DNA from: Micavibrio aeruginosavorus ARL-13
GTDB taxonomy: Bacteria; Pseudomonadota; Alphaproteobacteria; Micavibrionales; Micavibrionaceae
DNA length: 64,000 bases
Direction: 5' to 3'
NCBI RefSeq assembly: GCF_000226315.1
Contig: NC_016026.1
Coordinates: 2,417,984-2,481,983, forward strand
A program made the position numbers and the translations under genes. The notes under the pieces are model-generated. The model was not told the origin of the DNA, searched no databases, and saw only the letters and a program-made list of their open reading frames with translations. Shown piece after piece: positions 8,810 to 17,913 of the stretch. The stretch's first letter is position 1. The number at the start of each line of letters is the position of its first letter.

Positions 8810-9901
8810 CTAGGTGAATAGTATACCATAGCCTGTAATCCCGAAAGTCTCTTGTACAGCATTCAGGACCGGGCCCAGATTGACCGCCAGCGCCCCACCC
8901 AGAACGTGGGTCATACCAGCCATCAGGGATGCCTGATGCGACCCTTCGGCCACATCGCGAATAATAAACCAGCCACGGATAAAACTGATCCAGCCGATAA
9001 TCATCATAAACGCCAGAACCGAGCTGACAACCGTGTGGATGTGGTTCAGTTCGTCCGCGCTCATGCCGGAGTCAAAGTTCAGTTCGGCATAGGTGGTAAT
9101 GGTGTCTGTCGCAAACAGGGATCCGGTAAACGCCCCCATGATTGCGTCAAATGACAGAAGCGTGCCGCCGACGATAAAGGTCATCATCGTCCCAAAGCCA
9201 GCCGGGCCGCGCGGACCTTCCTGCGCACTCTTCAGCAGGCGGGAAATCCCGATCAGGATAAAAACAATACCCGCGAGATAACAGAAGGCACCGAACAGCA
9301 AATGGATCGGGCCGGAAATATCCATAACCAACGCCGCAACCATGGCATCCAAACCGCCACCAACCGTCTGCGTGGCATTAAAGCCTGTCGCGGTGGGCGC
9401 AAAAATATCCTGCGCTACGGTATTGTAGGCCGCTTCCATCACCATGGGCAGAGCAAAGAACGCGCCACCAGCAATGAAACGCTTCATCGATTCTGACAAA
9501 GGTGTCTGGTTTGGATTCTCAACGTGGTCGCGCAATTTCAAAATGGCGATCACACCCAAATACAAGCCAAATAGATAAGCAAGCCCAGAAAGCAGACCAG
9601 GGATCAAATCCGTGGCTTCCCATACGTTACACATGACCGAACCAATGGTGTTGCCACCGCAACCGCCCTGGCCGAAAGAAATGGTAAAGCCGCCGGAGCC
9701 CCAGCCAATGCCGATGGTGCCCAGACCGGGAATGTTGATGGTTGCGCCGGAGCCGCCGATGGAACCGATGCCGGGAATGGAGAAGTTCGGGATACCGCCC
9801 AGCGCGTGAGCGTCCTTGGCCCCGAGGCCAAAGGTCAAAATCATCGCGACCAGCGCGATGGACAAAAATCGGAACGGTTTAAGCGCGTTCAGCCTTGTCA
9901 T
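8810..9901 (-). CDS. icmC: Type IVB secretion membrane protein IcmC/DotE family
   Basis: A protein of 363 residues, longer than Legionella IcmC (about 190). It has a signal peptide (cut near AKDAHA), then a Gly-rich stretch at about residues 36-85 (repeats of GIGSIGGSG type). Next comes an IcmD-like unit (GLLSGLAYLFGLYLGVIAIL, LRDHVENPNQT) and a C-terminal half with four membrane helices. The C-terminal part fits DotE/IcmC and the related DotV. The Gly-rich insert is not expected for the family and may be lineage-specific. The ATG at 9901 was chosen because it directly precedes the signal peptide; an upstream extension of 25 residues is in frame. Gene order (G, C, D, J, B) supports the call. 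Confidence 0.85.
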   Translation of the reverse strand: MTRLNALKPFRFLSIALVAMILTFGLGAKDAHALGGIPNFSIPGIGSIGGSGATINIPGLGTIGIGWGSGGFTISFGQGGCGGNTIGSVMCNVWEATDLIPGLLSGLAYLFGLYLGVIAILKLRDHVENPNQTPLSESMKRFIAGGAFFALPMVMEAAYNTVAQDIFAPTATGFNATQTVGGGLDAMVAALVMDISGPIHLLFGAFCYLAGIVFILIGISRLLKSAQEGPRGPAGFGTMMTFIVGGTLLSFDAIMGAFTGSLFATDTITTYAELNFDSGMSADELNHIHTVVSSVLAFMMIIGWISFIRGWFIIRDVAEGSHQASLMAGMTHVLGGALAVNLGPVLNAVQETFGITGYGILFT

Positions 9902-10093
9902 GATGCACACCCAATTCTTCACCTGCAGGAAGCGCAACCCCTTGCTTTTTCTTGGTTTTCTACAACAAGATCGCATTTGATCTAAATTGCGGAAACCTCA
10001 GCTTCCAGACTTACATTACCGTTATTCTGTTAATTTATAGTTTATGCGGCATCTCTTTTTTTCGGACCCGCTGTGGATATGTCTATCACAAAA
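9902..10093 (-). promoter_or_regulatory. Leader and probable promoter of icmC-icmD
   Basis: The icmG gene ends upstream in a terminator (10094-10129), so icmC needs its own start. The region is AT-rich around 10015-10065 on both strands, which fits a promoter, but I cannot pick confident -35 and -10 boxes. Confidence 0.4.
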
Positions 10094-10129
10094 AGGCCGC
10101 GAACGCGACATAAATGACGTTCACGGCCT
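10094..10129 (-). terminator. Rho-independent terminator after icmG
   Basis: A 12-bp stem with one mismatch (arms 10094-10105 and 10118-10129, each with GGCC), followed on the minus strand by a T-run at 10091-10094. It lies 25 bases past the icmG stop and divides the left secretion arm into two transcripts. Confidence 0.75.
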
Positions 10130-10153
10130 CTTCTTTTGTTCAGCACGGCAGCC

Positions 10154-11437
10154 TTATTGGGAAATGCGGCCCTCACTGCCGGTCACGACCCAGCGCCCAT
10201 TTTCATAGGCAATGGACGAAATACGGCCCACGCCCGGCAGGCTGTCGCCCACCTCAACCGTGCGCATTTCGCTTTCACCAGAACGCGACACCATGGCCCG
10301 ACCCGGTTGTGCGCCTTTCAAAACCCATTGTACAGGCTGGGCCTGCCGCACGGCTGGTTTGGACTTCGGCTCCGCCTTCAGCGTCGTCGTCCGCGCCGCC
10401 GGAGTTTCTATCGTCGGGCTGGCCGGAGCTTGCGCCTGAGTGCTGAGCTTCTTCTCCAGCGCTTTCACCGCCGCCCGCAATTCTTCCACTTCCTCGGTTG
10501 CGGCAGCGGCACTTTCCTTACGCACCACAGACAAATCATCTTCGAGCTGGTCCAGGCGGGCTGCGATCAAATCAAGGCGGTCCAGCATTTGCGCGGTCAT
10601 TTCCGCATCAACGGATGAGGAGGATACCGATTGATCCGCAGCCGGAGCCGCCAACGGCGCGTCGACCACAGCGCCCGGCAGGGACGCAGGTTCAGACACG
10701 GGGTCAGACACGGGGGCCGGTGTTGGTTCCGCAACAACCGGCGTCACATCGGCGGCCCCTGAGGGTTTCAACAAATCATTGGCTTTGGGCATCGCCACCG
10801 CTGACGCCGCAGGAGTCGGAAGCGGAGCCGCCGCCATAGGCGCATCCGGCATAGCCGGAGCATCACTAACCTCAACCGGGCGGGCATCTTGTCCCACATC
10901 CTGCAAGGCAGAATCGAGCGCCTGCGGGTCATTAAAAATGCCCTGGGCAGGCAACGCCTGATCCGGTTCGCGCGGCGTTTGCGCATCGGCAGGATCGGCA
11001 CCATACGCCGGAAGGTCCGCAACCGGAGCAGGGGCAGGAGCGGGCGCCGGAAGCGGGGCCGGTGTCGGTGCAGAAACATCCGCCGGCATCGCCGCCATAT
11101 CCGCAGGCGCGGCAGACGGTGCCACAGGCTGGGGCGCTTGCGCCGTGTTTTGTGGCGCGCCGCCCATCATGGTCATCACCATAACGCCGGCCCCGACCAC
11201 AACAGCGGCCCCGATAATCAGTTTATTGGTCAGGGATGATTTCTTTTTCGCCGGAGCCTGTTGGGTGTCTTCGCCGGAACCATCATCAATGGCGTCCCAT
11301 TCATCGTCCGCCAGATCGTCACCTGTGGTGTAATCGGCGTCATATGTGTCCGCTTCATCAAAACTGGTGTCTTGAAAATCATCGCCCTGGAAATCATCCC
11401 CGGGAAAGTCCAAATCATCTTGATTGTGATTGCTCAT
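10154..11437 (-). CDS. icmG: Type IVB secretion protein IcmG/DotF
   Basis: The 427 residues follow the DotF plan. There is a very acidic cytoplasmic start (residues 1-60, DDFQGDDFQ and similar), then a Lys patch and one membrane helix at about 70-93 (LIIGAAVVVGAGVMVMTMMGG). A long Ala/Pro-rich linker follows to about 270, a short coiled coil at about 270-330 (LDLIAARLDQLEDDLS), and a C-terminal domain (QWVLKGAQPGRAMVSR ... VGDSLPGVGRISSIAYENGRWVV). That last domain, with its GDSLPG turn, is the clearest family mark. DotF is an inner-membrane partner of the DotC-DotD-DotG-DotH core complex. It lies 105 bases behind icmE with a palindrome between them. Confidence 0.92.
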   Translation of the reverse strand: MSNHNQDDLDFPGDDFQGDDFQDTSFDEADTYDADYTTGDDLADDEWDAIDDGSGEDTQQAPAKKKSSLTNKLIIGAAVVVGAGVMVMTMMGGAPQNTAQAPQPVAPSAAPADMAAMPADVSAPTPAPLPAPAPAPAPVADLPAYGADPADAQTPREPDQALPAQGIFNDPQALDSALQDVGQDARPVEVSDAPAMPDAPMAAAPLPTPAASAVAMPKANDLLKPSGAADVTPVVAEPTPAPVSDPVSEPASLPGAVVDAPLAAPAADQSVSSSSVDAEMTAQMLDRLDLIAARLDQLEDDLSVVRKESAAAATEEVEELRAAVKALEKKLSTQAQAPASPTIETPAARTTTLKAEPKSKPAVRQAQPVQWVLKGAQPGRAMVSRSGESEMRTVEVGDSLPGVGRISSIAYENGRWVVTGSEGRISQ

Positions 11438-11471
11438 CTTTTTTCACTTTCTACACCGCGTCTATAACACT

Positions 11472-11496
11472 GAATGCGGTTTATAAAACCGCATTC
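11472..11496. repeat. Perfect 25-base palindrome between icmE and icmG
   Basis: Arms GAATGCGGTTT and AAACCGCATTC surround the centre ATA. No T-run follows on the minus strand, so it is not a standard terminator. It may stabilise mRNA ends or bind a protein. Confidence 0.7.
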
Positions 11497-11542
11497 AAAT
11501 TCTTCTTGAACGATCCCGGCAAATCCGGACACCCGTCAGGCA

Positions 11543-12952
11543 TCAATTCGTCGACGATGTGCCCGTTTCGGTCGATGCCGGTTGCGTCGCCGGAGCCGCC
11601 GTTCCCGGTTGCTGGGCCTGATTTTGCACCGGGATAAAGGCCGGGATCAGGTTTCCAAACGGATTCTGGTTGGATGTTTGCGACGCCACCGTTGGTTCGG
11701 CCTTGCTGGTGCTTTGCTGCACCGGCTTGACGAACAACAAAGCCATCGGCGTGCCGGCAGCAACGCGCAGCATCGGCTCGGCCTTGTCCGCCTCTTCATC
11801 CAGCATCTCACCGACCTTCTCGGCGGCTTCTTCAACCGCCTTGAAGAATTCCTGTTTGGTATCCAGGTCTTCGGTTGTTGAGGACGACGAGGAACCGCCT
11901 GTTGCGACCGTCAATGTGGTCGACCCGGTTTCGGCAATCGCCCCACCCAGGCCTTCGATAAAGGCCGCAGCCGCAGGCAGGATCACACGCGTAAAGTATT
12001 TTTTGTCAATCTCGGTGATCATGCCGGGATTGGCGGTTTTCGGATCCAGGGCAATCGCATCGGTGCCATAGGCAATGCCATCCACCACGACCGTGTTGAA
12101 TTGCAGTGTGATATATTCATCGCTCGCTTTAAACGATCCGATCGCGCGGCTGCCCGCCAGCGGACCCGAAACGATCTGAGCCAGAACCGGGCCCGGCGCA
12201 TCCGTGTTCGCTTCGGTCATCAGCTGGGCATATTCGATCGTCCCGGCCGGAAGCAAAATCACAACATCAGACGGCTGGTTTGCGCCTTCGGCCTCCAGAC
12301 GTTCCTGTTCAAGCTTTTGTTGTTCTTCTTCACGCTTTTGCTGGATCCAGTCTGGAGAGCTGACCGATTCCTGTTCGGCGCCCTTGATGGTTTTGAAATC
12401 CAGAATGGATTCCATCTGACCGGCCATAGCCTTGGCCAACTGTTGCTTGACTTCAGCATTCGGATCAACCGGCGGAGCCTGCGGGCCCGCTTCCGGTGCG
12501 GCTTGCTTTTCTTTCTCGATCCGCTCGGCCTGCAGACGGCGCCAGCGTTCCAGCGGGTCTTCTTCGGACACCTTGGCTTGATCCAGCGGAATGACGCCAC
12601 GCGTGGTACCCACCGGAACGGGCAGGGCACTTTGCCCCGTGCTTTGGGCCTGATCAATCTGGGCCTGGTTGAAATCCTGAATCTGTTCGCGATAGGTGTC
12701 GGATACTTCGTTGGCACCGGGTGCCTGGGTCAGATCCGACCCCGGACGCATCACGGATGTGCCGCCCGTTTGCTTTTCACCACCAAACAGAACGATACCG
12801 CCCACAATGGTCGCAATCGCCCCCAGAACAACACCGATCTTGACCATCGGGTTGTTGCGGAGCATGTCGCCCATCGACTGTTCGCCACCATCGAAATCTT
12901 CGAAACCGGCATCCTGACCCAGCGGGTCGTTGTCGAACTCGTTATTGCTCAT
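11543..12952 (-). CDS. icmE: Type IVB secretion core protein IcmE/DotG (VirB10-like C-terminus)
   Basis: DotG spans the envelope as the central channel of the Dot/Icm core. This 469-residue version has an acidic start, a membrane helix at about residues 42-60 (GVVLGAIATIVGGIVLFGG) and a charged Gln/Glu-rich stalk to about 235. A TrbI/VirB10-type beta domain follows from about 240 to 390 (VVILLPAGTIEYAQLMTEAN ... ARAIGSFK-like strands, FTRVILPAAAAFIEGLGGAI). The protein is less than half as long as Legionella DotG, which carries many pentapeptide-like repeats; those repeats are absent here. The ATG at 12952 has AAAGGA 8 bases upstream, and the gene overlaps the end of icmK by 11 bases. Confidence 0.92.
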   Translation of the reverse strand: MSNNEFDNDPLGQDAGFEDFDGGEQSMGDMLRNNPMVKIGVVLGAIATIVGGIVLFGGEKQTGGTSVMRPGSDLTQAPGANEVSDTYREQIQDFNQAQIDQAQSTGQSALPVPVGTTRGVIPLDQAKVSEEDPLERWRRLQAERIEKEKQAAPEAGPQAPPVDPNAEVKQQLAKAMAGQMESILDFKTIKGAEQESVSSPDWIQQKREEEQQKLEQERLEAEGANQPSDVVILLPAGTIEYAQLMTEANTDAPGPVLAQIVSGPLAGSRAIGSFKASDEYITLQFNTVVVDGIAYGTDAIALDPKTANPGMITEIDKKYFTRVILPAAAAFIEGLGGAIAETGSTTLTVATGGSSSSSTTEDLDTKQEFFKAVEEAAEKVGEMLDEEADKAEPMLRVAAGTPMALLFVKPVQQSTSKAEPTVASQTSNQNPFGNLIPAFIPVQNQAQQPGTAAPATQPASTETGTSSTN

Positions 12953-14075
12953 TGCTATCGTCCTTTTCACTCAGATGCGCGCGCACCATGCGGCCCTTGT
13001 CGGACAAGAGCAAAACCGGCGCATCTTCAATTGTATAGACATTCATGCCATCCGCCGAACTGACCGATCCACTCCACCCGGGGGACAGCATGGTCAGCGG
13101 CGTCCGCACATAGACATTGCCCTTGAAACGATAGGCCGTCGTGCGGCCATCGACACCGGACACAACCAGTTTCTCGGCACTGTCCGGGATAATTCCATCC
13201 AGAATGCTCGCCTGGGCCGCATTGCCTGCGGCAATGGTAATGCCGCCATCAATGATCGGCGGTTTGGCATACGGGCCATATTCAGGAATGCGCGCATCCA
13301 TGCGGTAATGCACGGTGTCGCGGCGCGTGTTCATCACGAACGTAATCGGGGTTTTCAATTCCAGCAATTTGACAGACAGGTTGCCATAGGCAAATTCCTG
13401 CATCGGCGTAACGCGCAGCACCCAGCCGCCCTCGCCCGGCTTCAGGATTTCAAAATCCCCGGCCCAGCTGACATCTTCGATCGGCCACGGCGCACCCGTC
13501 ACGTCGACGAAGTTCAGCGTGGTCACGTGACCCACGGCCACCTTGATTTCAGACGGGCGAACACCCGGGTCCAGCGCCACGGTTTGTACGACCACTTCCG
13601 GTTCCGGATAGGGTTGCAGCGGCGTCTGCACCGCTTCCAGCGTTTGATCATAACGCTTCAGCAATTCACGAATTTCTTCCGGCCGCATCGGCAGAAGGCC
13701 GGTAATAGCGGCCTCAAAGGCATCTTCACGAATTTCGGCTTCGATATCTTCGGGCGACTTTTCGGCCAGATCCATGCCCATGCCCGCACCACCTTCAACC
13801 GGGGCCAGGCCGGCATCTTCCGGCAAGGCCAAACCCGGGGCGCGTTCCATCGCATCCATCGCCGGGGGCAGGGCGCTGTCATCCTGAGCCACCAGATCAT
13901 CCGCCGGTGGTTCGGCATCCATTTGCGCGGCCAGACCCGGCGGCAAAGCGTCCTGGGCCACAGCCGGCAGCACCGACAACGCCGTTCCCGTCAAAAGCAC
14001 GCACACAGCGCCCAATGCAACGGGGCGCACAGCGCCATGAAGACCTTGAAAATATCGATTGAATTTCGATGTCAT
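12942..14075 (-). CDS. icmK: Type IVB secretion outer-core protein IcmK/DotH
   Basis: The 377-residue periplasmic/outer-membrane protein has a signal peptide (hydrophobic VALGAVCVLLTGTALSVL, cut near AVAQ). An acidic Ala/Pro region follows, then helical DAFEAAITGLLPMRPEEIRELLKRYDQTLEAV. The C-terminal beta-rich domain (LNFVDVTGAPWPIEDVSWAG, ITFVMNTRRDTVHYRMD) ends in APVLLLSDKGRMVRAHLSE. This C-terminal pattern is typical of DotH, which forms the outer ring with DotC, DotD and DotG. It lies between icmL and icmE, as in Legionella. Its last codons overlap the icmE start, implying coupled translation. Confidence 0.92.
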   Translation of the reverse strand: MTSKFNRYFQGLHGAVRPVALGAVCVLLTGTALSVLPAVAQDALPPGLAAQMDAEPPADDLVAQDDSALPPAMDAMERAPGLALPEDAGLAPVEGGAGMGMDLAEKSPEDIEAEIREDAFEAAITGLLPMRPEEIRELLKRYDQTLEAVQTPLQPYPEPEVVVQTVALDPGVRPSEIKVAVGHVTTLNFVDVTGAPWPIEDVSWAGDFEILKPGEGGWVLRVTPMQEFAYGNLSVKLLELKTPITFVMNTRRDTVHYRMDARIPEYGPYAKPPIIDGGITIAAGNAAQASILDGIIPDSAEKLVVSGVDGRTTAYRFKGNVYVRTPLTMLSPGWSGSVSSADGMNVYTIEDAPVLLLSDKGRMVRAHLSEKDDSNEQ

Positions 14076-14236
14076 GAATATTCTTTTTAGACCCCGGCTC
14101 TATTACCCCAGCGACACAACCCATCGCCGGGCAAGGATACAACGTGCCAATACGACTGTCACCACCCTATTACCCCGACTTTAATGACCCTGACCGATCA
14201 ATCTGACCCATGAACCCGCCCCGTTAACCCGGCCCG

Positions 14237-15016
14237 TTAACCAGGCTGGGCGATCCACTGTTCAATCCCCACCCCGTTGGCGCTTTCCAGACGGGACACA
14301 CGGACAATCACCATCGTCACCAGCCACGTATCGGACCGGGTTTTCGACCCCGCCTGATAGGTCAGGATCATCGGCAACTGGACCTGCCACTGGTAACGAC
14401 CATTGACCAGCCCTTCAGACACCAGAATGGGCGCCCCCTTCGGCGCGGCAGTTATAACCTGTTGATATTCCTCAACACTTTCGATGATACGGGACCGTTG
14501 CAAGGCCTGGGTAAAGCTTTCCCAGCCCCGGCGGGTAAAGTTGCGGGATGCTTCCTGCAGACGGCGGCGGTAATCACTGAAACCAAAGGTCATGACTTCC
14601 GTCGCGGCCTGCGCCACCCAGGACATCAAAGCCGGGGCCGACAGGTTCGGCGCGTTCAGCGGCACCATCGGCACCAGACGCCCATCCTCAGTCGTCGCGA
14701 AATAGCGGTTTTCCGGCTGGTGCGTGTGAACCACAAAGAACATCGCCCCAATCAGTCCGACAATTACGATGCCCTGGATCAGCGCCAGACGCAGCAACGA
14801 GCGGTAGCCGTCTTTATAAAACTCATTGCGGACAATCACAGTCCCAAGGCCACTGGGCACGGTATGGCCCTCGGCAATCGCGCCCTTGACGGGCTTGCCG
14901 CCCTTTTTCACAGGCGCGGAACCACGTTGTTCGGTCGCGCGGATCCGGCGCGGATTGGGCGCATCGCCACCACCGGCAGAACCACCGGGTGCTTGCATAT
15001 CGGGTGTTTGGGCCAT
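14237..15016 (-). CDS. icmL: Type IVB secretion inner-membrane protein IcmL/DotI
   Basis: DotI (IcmL) is a VirB8-like inner-membrane protein. Of the 259 residues, about 1-55 are a basic cytoplasmic tail. VIVRNEFYKDGYRSLLRLAL is the conserved entry to the membrane helix (about residues 75-95). The periplasmic domain contains LSAPALMSWVAQAATEVMTFGFSDYR and ends QVQLPMILTYQ, DTWLVTMVIVRV. The ATG at 15016 is preceded by AGGTGG six bases away; a GTG nine bases upstream is less likely. It heads the left arm and is divergent from the secreted paralogue pair. The 161 bases between it and icmK hold no clear terminator. Confidence 0.93.
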   Translation of the reverse strand: MAQTPDMQAPGGSAGGGDAPNPRRIRATEQRGSAPVKKGGKPVKGAIAEGHTVPSGLGTVIVRNEFYKDGYRSLLRLALIQGIVIVGLIGAMFFVVHTHQPENRYFATTEDGRLVPMVPLNAPNLSAPALMSWVAQAATEVMTFGFSDYRRRLQEASRNFTRRGWESFTQALQRSRIIESVEEYQQVITAAPKGAPILVSEGLVNGRYQWQVQLPMILTYQAGSKTRSDTWLVTMVIVRVSRLESANGVGIEQWIAQPG

Positions 15017-15288
15017 GATTGCCACCTGAAAAAATATCTAAACTGTCTAAGGGCTGAAAGACCGGAGGGACCCCCGGCACGCACGTCTCCTCAAATGTAC
15101 CAACAAAACAGCTTGATAACCAAGGGTTAAAATTTCCCTACCGCGCGCAGGAAAGGTGGCCGAAAGATCCCCGAACGAAAGATATTGCAATTTAGGGCCT
15201 CGCAGATTTGTACAACAGCCAAAAGAATATGGTAGACTATCCCCAGTTATAAGAAGACACCGGGACGAAATGCGGGGGTGACCGGGCC
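15017..15288. promoter_or_regulatory. Divergent intergenic region between icmL and the secreted paralogue pair
   Basis: A 272-base gap that must hold the promoters of both divergent transcripts. AT-rich patches lie at 15100-15140 and 15178-15245. A TTGTAC at 15208 and TAGACT at 15233 are spaced 19 bases apart, too wide to call with confidence. I see no stem-loop or repeat. Confidence 0.4.
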
Positions 15289-16635
15289 ATGATCCATGTT
15301 CTGAAAAACAAACTATTCCTTGTTGCCTTGCTGGTCGCATTGTTCGCCGGCACGTTGAGCGGTGGCACATCGGTCAAACCGGCCTTTGCCCAGTTGGGCG
15401 GCGGGACATGCGGACCGGGCACGCCAGGCATGGGGGCCTATGTTTTCGGTGTTGTCGAATATGGCTTTGGCGTCATTGAAACATTCCCGATGGGGATTAT
15501 TGCGACAGAAGACAACGTCAACTACACCCGCGAATGGATGGTCACCGATTTCTTCAACGGCTGTATCATCGACATCTTCTTCAAGGAACACATCCTGCCC
15601 GCCATGATGATGATGACGGAACAGCTGTCCGCCGTTGGCATGCAGCAGGTGGCCGCCATCGGCATGTTCATGGATGCCAAGCACCAGCAGGAAACACAAC
15701 GCCTGTTCCAGGAATTGTCCGCCCAGGCGCATAAAGATTACCAGCCGAGCGAGGAACTGTGCTCCCTTGGTTCTGTCATGAAATCACTGGGCGCATCGGA
15801 CCGCAATGCGGACCTGACCGCGTTGATGATGACGGAACGGTCCCTGAAGCGTCAGTTGGGGAACGCCAACTCCAACGCCTCCGAAGGACCGAAAGAAGAC
15901 CGCGAGGGTCGTCTGGAGCAATTCCGTCGCCGTTATTGCGACCCGAATGACAACGACGGTGGTCTGGCCAGCATTTGTGTTTCTGGCGGCAACAACGCAA
16001 CCAAGAACAAGGACGTGGATTACGCTCGCACCATGGCGTTCCCGCAAACACTGAACATCAATTTCTCCGACAACACACTGACCGATGATGAAGAAGATGT
16101 GATTGCACTGGCCTCGAACCTGTTCTCGCACGATGTCTTCACACGGATCGCGCCGGGCACTTTGGAAGTCGCCGCAAACCAGGACGAATATCTGAACGTT
16201 CGGTCCGTCATCGCGAAACGCAGCGTGGCCGAACATTCCTTCAACACCATTCTGGGGATGAAGACCGCCGGGTCCAACGCCGCCGGCACATCGCAGTACA
16301 TGAGCGCGATGCTGCAGGAACTGGGCATGTCCGCCGCGGATGCGCAATCGCTGATCGGGGCCAACCCCAGCTATTACGCCCAGATGGAATTGCTGACCAA
16401 ATCCATCTTCCAGCGCCCGGAATTTTTCGTCGGGCTGTATGACAAGCCGACCAACGTCGCCCGTAAGGGTGTGGCGTTGCAGGCTCTGGCCCTGATGCAG
16501 GATCGCGACACGTTCAAGAGCAACCTGCGCAGTGAAGCCATCTTGTCCGTCCTGCTGGAAATGGAAGTCATGAGATTGCAGGAAGACGTCCAAAACCGTC
16601 TGCCGCGTATGGTTGACAGTGGCCCGAAAAACTAA
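15289..16635 (+). CDS. Secreted protein of unknown function, paralogue 1, in the Dot/Icm locus
   Basis: The 448-residue protein has a clear signal peptide (KNKLFLVALLVALFAGTLSGG, cut near AFAQ). Residues 35-100 are Gly-rich and hydrophobic. Residues 105-155 form an amphipathic helical block (MMMTEQLSAVGMQQVAAIGM, MDAKHQQETQRLFQE) that is nearly identical in the next gene. A variable middle follows, then conserved DNTLTDDEEDVIALASNLFSHDVF and NPSYYAQMELLTKSIFQRPEFFVGLYDKP. Three cysteines are shared with the paralogue. I do not recognise the family. A periplasmic, helix-rich component or substrate of the secretion system is the best inference from location. The C-terminal half is helical, not barrel-like. 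Confidence 0.85.
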   Translation: MIHVLKNKLFLVALLVALFAGTLSGGTSVKPAFAQLGGGTCGPGTPGMGAYVFGVVEYGFGVIETFPMGIIATEDNVNYTREWMVTDFFNGCIIDIFFKEHILPAMMMMTEQLSAVGMQQVAAIGMFMDAKHQQETQRLFQELSAQAHKDYQPSEELCSLGSVMKSLGASDRNADLTALMMTERSLKRQLGNANSNASEGPKEDREGRLEQFRRRYCDPNDNDGGLASICVSGGNNATKNKDVDYARTMAFPQTLNINFSDNTLTDDEEDVIALASNLFSHDVFTRIAPGTLEVAANQDEYLNVRSVIAKRSVAEHSFNTILGMKTAGSNAAGTSQYMSAMLQELGMSAADAQSLIGANPSYYAQMELLTKSIFQRPEFFVGLYDKPTNVARKGVALQALALMQDRDTFKSNLRSEAILSVLLEMEVMRLQEDVQNRLPRMVDSGPKN

Positions 16636-16646
16636 GGGACCGCAGA

Positions 16647-17846
16647 ATGACAGCACACGGACACACGCCACAGCATAAAGGGCCGCGCCATGCGTTGCGG
16701 CGTTTTGTGCTGTCCGCGTGTGTCGCGGCGTTGCTGATCCCGGCGATGCCGTCATCTGCCCACGCAACGGCAGACATTCAGCTGATCCGCGATAACTGGG
16801 TCCGCGCCTTCATGATGATGACGGAACAACTGTCCGCCGTCATGATGCAACAGGTGGCCGCGATTGGCATGTTCATGGATGCCAAGCATCAGCAGGAAAC
16901 GCAGCGCCTGTTCCAGGAAATGACCGCACAGGCGCACAAGGATTATCAACCCAGCGAAACCTTATGCATGATCGGCAGCGCCACACGGTCGCTGGGCGCA
17001 ACGCAATCCAAAATCCGCGCCAACGCCGCCGCACTGGGCGCAGGGATGCGCCGCCGCGAATTGCTGAACAACAACATGGCGTCATCATGGGGTGCCTTTG
17101 CCGACCGGGCCGCCCGTTTGGCTCAGGTGCGCGCGGTCTATTGCGAAAAGGCCGACAACAACAACACCTTTCAGGACTTTTGCGCCTCCAACGGTACGGG
17201 CCGCACGAACAAGGACGTGAATTACGGTCGCACCGTGGACAAGGCCTGGACCCTGAACGTCGATTTCACCGATGACCAGCTGACCGACGATGAAACCGAT
17301 GTCATCGCGCTGGCCCGGAACCTGTATTCCCATGACGTGTTCACCTACACGCCGGAAACATTGTTGCTGAACAGTGATTCCATCACCTTGTTCCAGGATA
17401 CGCGTGCCGTCACCGCCGTGCGCAGTGTGGCCGCCCATTCCTATGCCACCATCACGGCAATGAAGGCCCCGGGCACGGGATTGTCGGCCAATAATATTCG
17501 CGACATGGCCCAGATGCTGGGGATGAGCGGGGATGACGTGAACAATGTCGTCGGCGCCAACCCCAGCTATTACGCCCAGATGGAAATTATGACCCAGAAA
17601 TTGTACCAGAGCCCGGCGTTCTATGTCGGCCTGTACGATAAACCGGCCAACGTGGCCCGGATCGGGGTTGCGTTGCGGGCGATGCAAATCATGGCCGACC
17701 GCGACAAGTATGAGGCCAGCCTGCGTCGCGAGATGCTGGTATCCCTGTTGTTGGAGCTGAAACTGCGCCGCTATCAGGAAGAGGTCGAAAACCGCCTGAC
17801 GGGCAAACTGCCCCGCACCGGACCGCGCGCGACCGCGACCCCGTAA
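16647..17846 (+). CDS. Secreted protein of unknown function, paralogue 2, in the Dot/Icm locus
   Basis: This 399-residue protein starts 11 bases after its paralogue and is surely co-transcribed. A signal peptide (FVLSACVAALLIPAMPSSAHA) leads straight into the shared helical block at about residues 50-105, because the Gly-rich N-terminal segment of paralogue 1 is missing. Shared landmarks are DDQLTDDETDVIALARNLYSHDVF, NPSYYAQMEIMTQKLYQSPAFYVGLYDKPANVAR and cysteines in TLCMIG, AVYCEKAD and QDFCASN. The DNA of the helical block (about 16811-16968) is close to that of paralogue 1 (15604-15761). The rest is more diverged, which suggests recent duplication or gene conversion of that piece. No known family. 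Confidence 0.85.
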   Translation: MTAHGHTPQHKGPRHALRRFVLSACVAALLIPAMPSSAHATADIQLIRDNWVRAFMMMTEQLSAVMMQQVAAIGMFMDAKHQQETQRLFQEMTAQAHKDYQPSETLCMIGSATRSLGATQSKIRANAAALGAGMRRRELLNNNMASSWGAFADRAARLAQVRAVYCEKADNNNTFQDFCASNGTGRTNKDVNYGRTVDKAWTLNVDFTDDQLTDDETDVIALARNLYSHDVFTYTPETLLLNSDSITLFQDTRAVTAVRSVAAHSYATITAMKAPGTGLSANNIRDMAQMLGMSGDDVNNVVGANPSYYAQMEIMTQKLYQSPAFYVGLYDKPANVARIGVALRAMQIMADRDKYEASLRREMLVSLLLELKLRRYQEEVENRLTGKLPRTGPRATATP

Positions 17847-17913
17847 AGCCGGATATTTTCATATAACGCCCTCAAAATCCTTTCTTTTTGCCGCCGCGCC
17901 CCCCGCGGCACGG

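Noticed and set aside
14140..14236. CtrA-type TTAA sites in the icmL-icmK gap
   Set aside because: The two TTAA words are nine bases apart, not seven, and they overlap the icmL end.
15208..15238. Housekeeping promoter before the secreted paralogue pair
   Set aside because: The TTGTAC and TAGACT boxes are 19 bases apart and the second is weak; not called as a feature.
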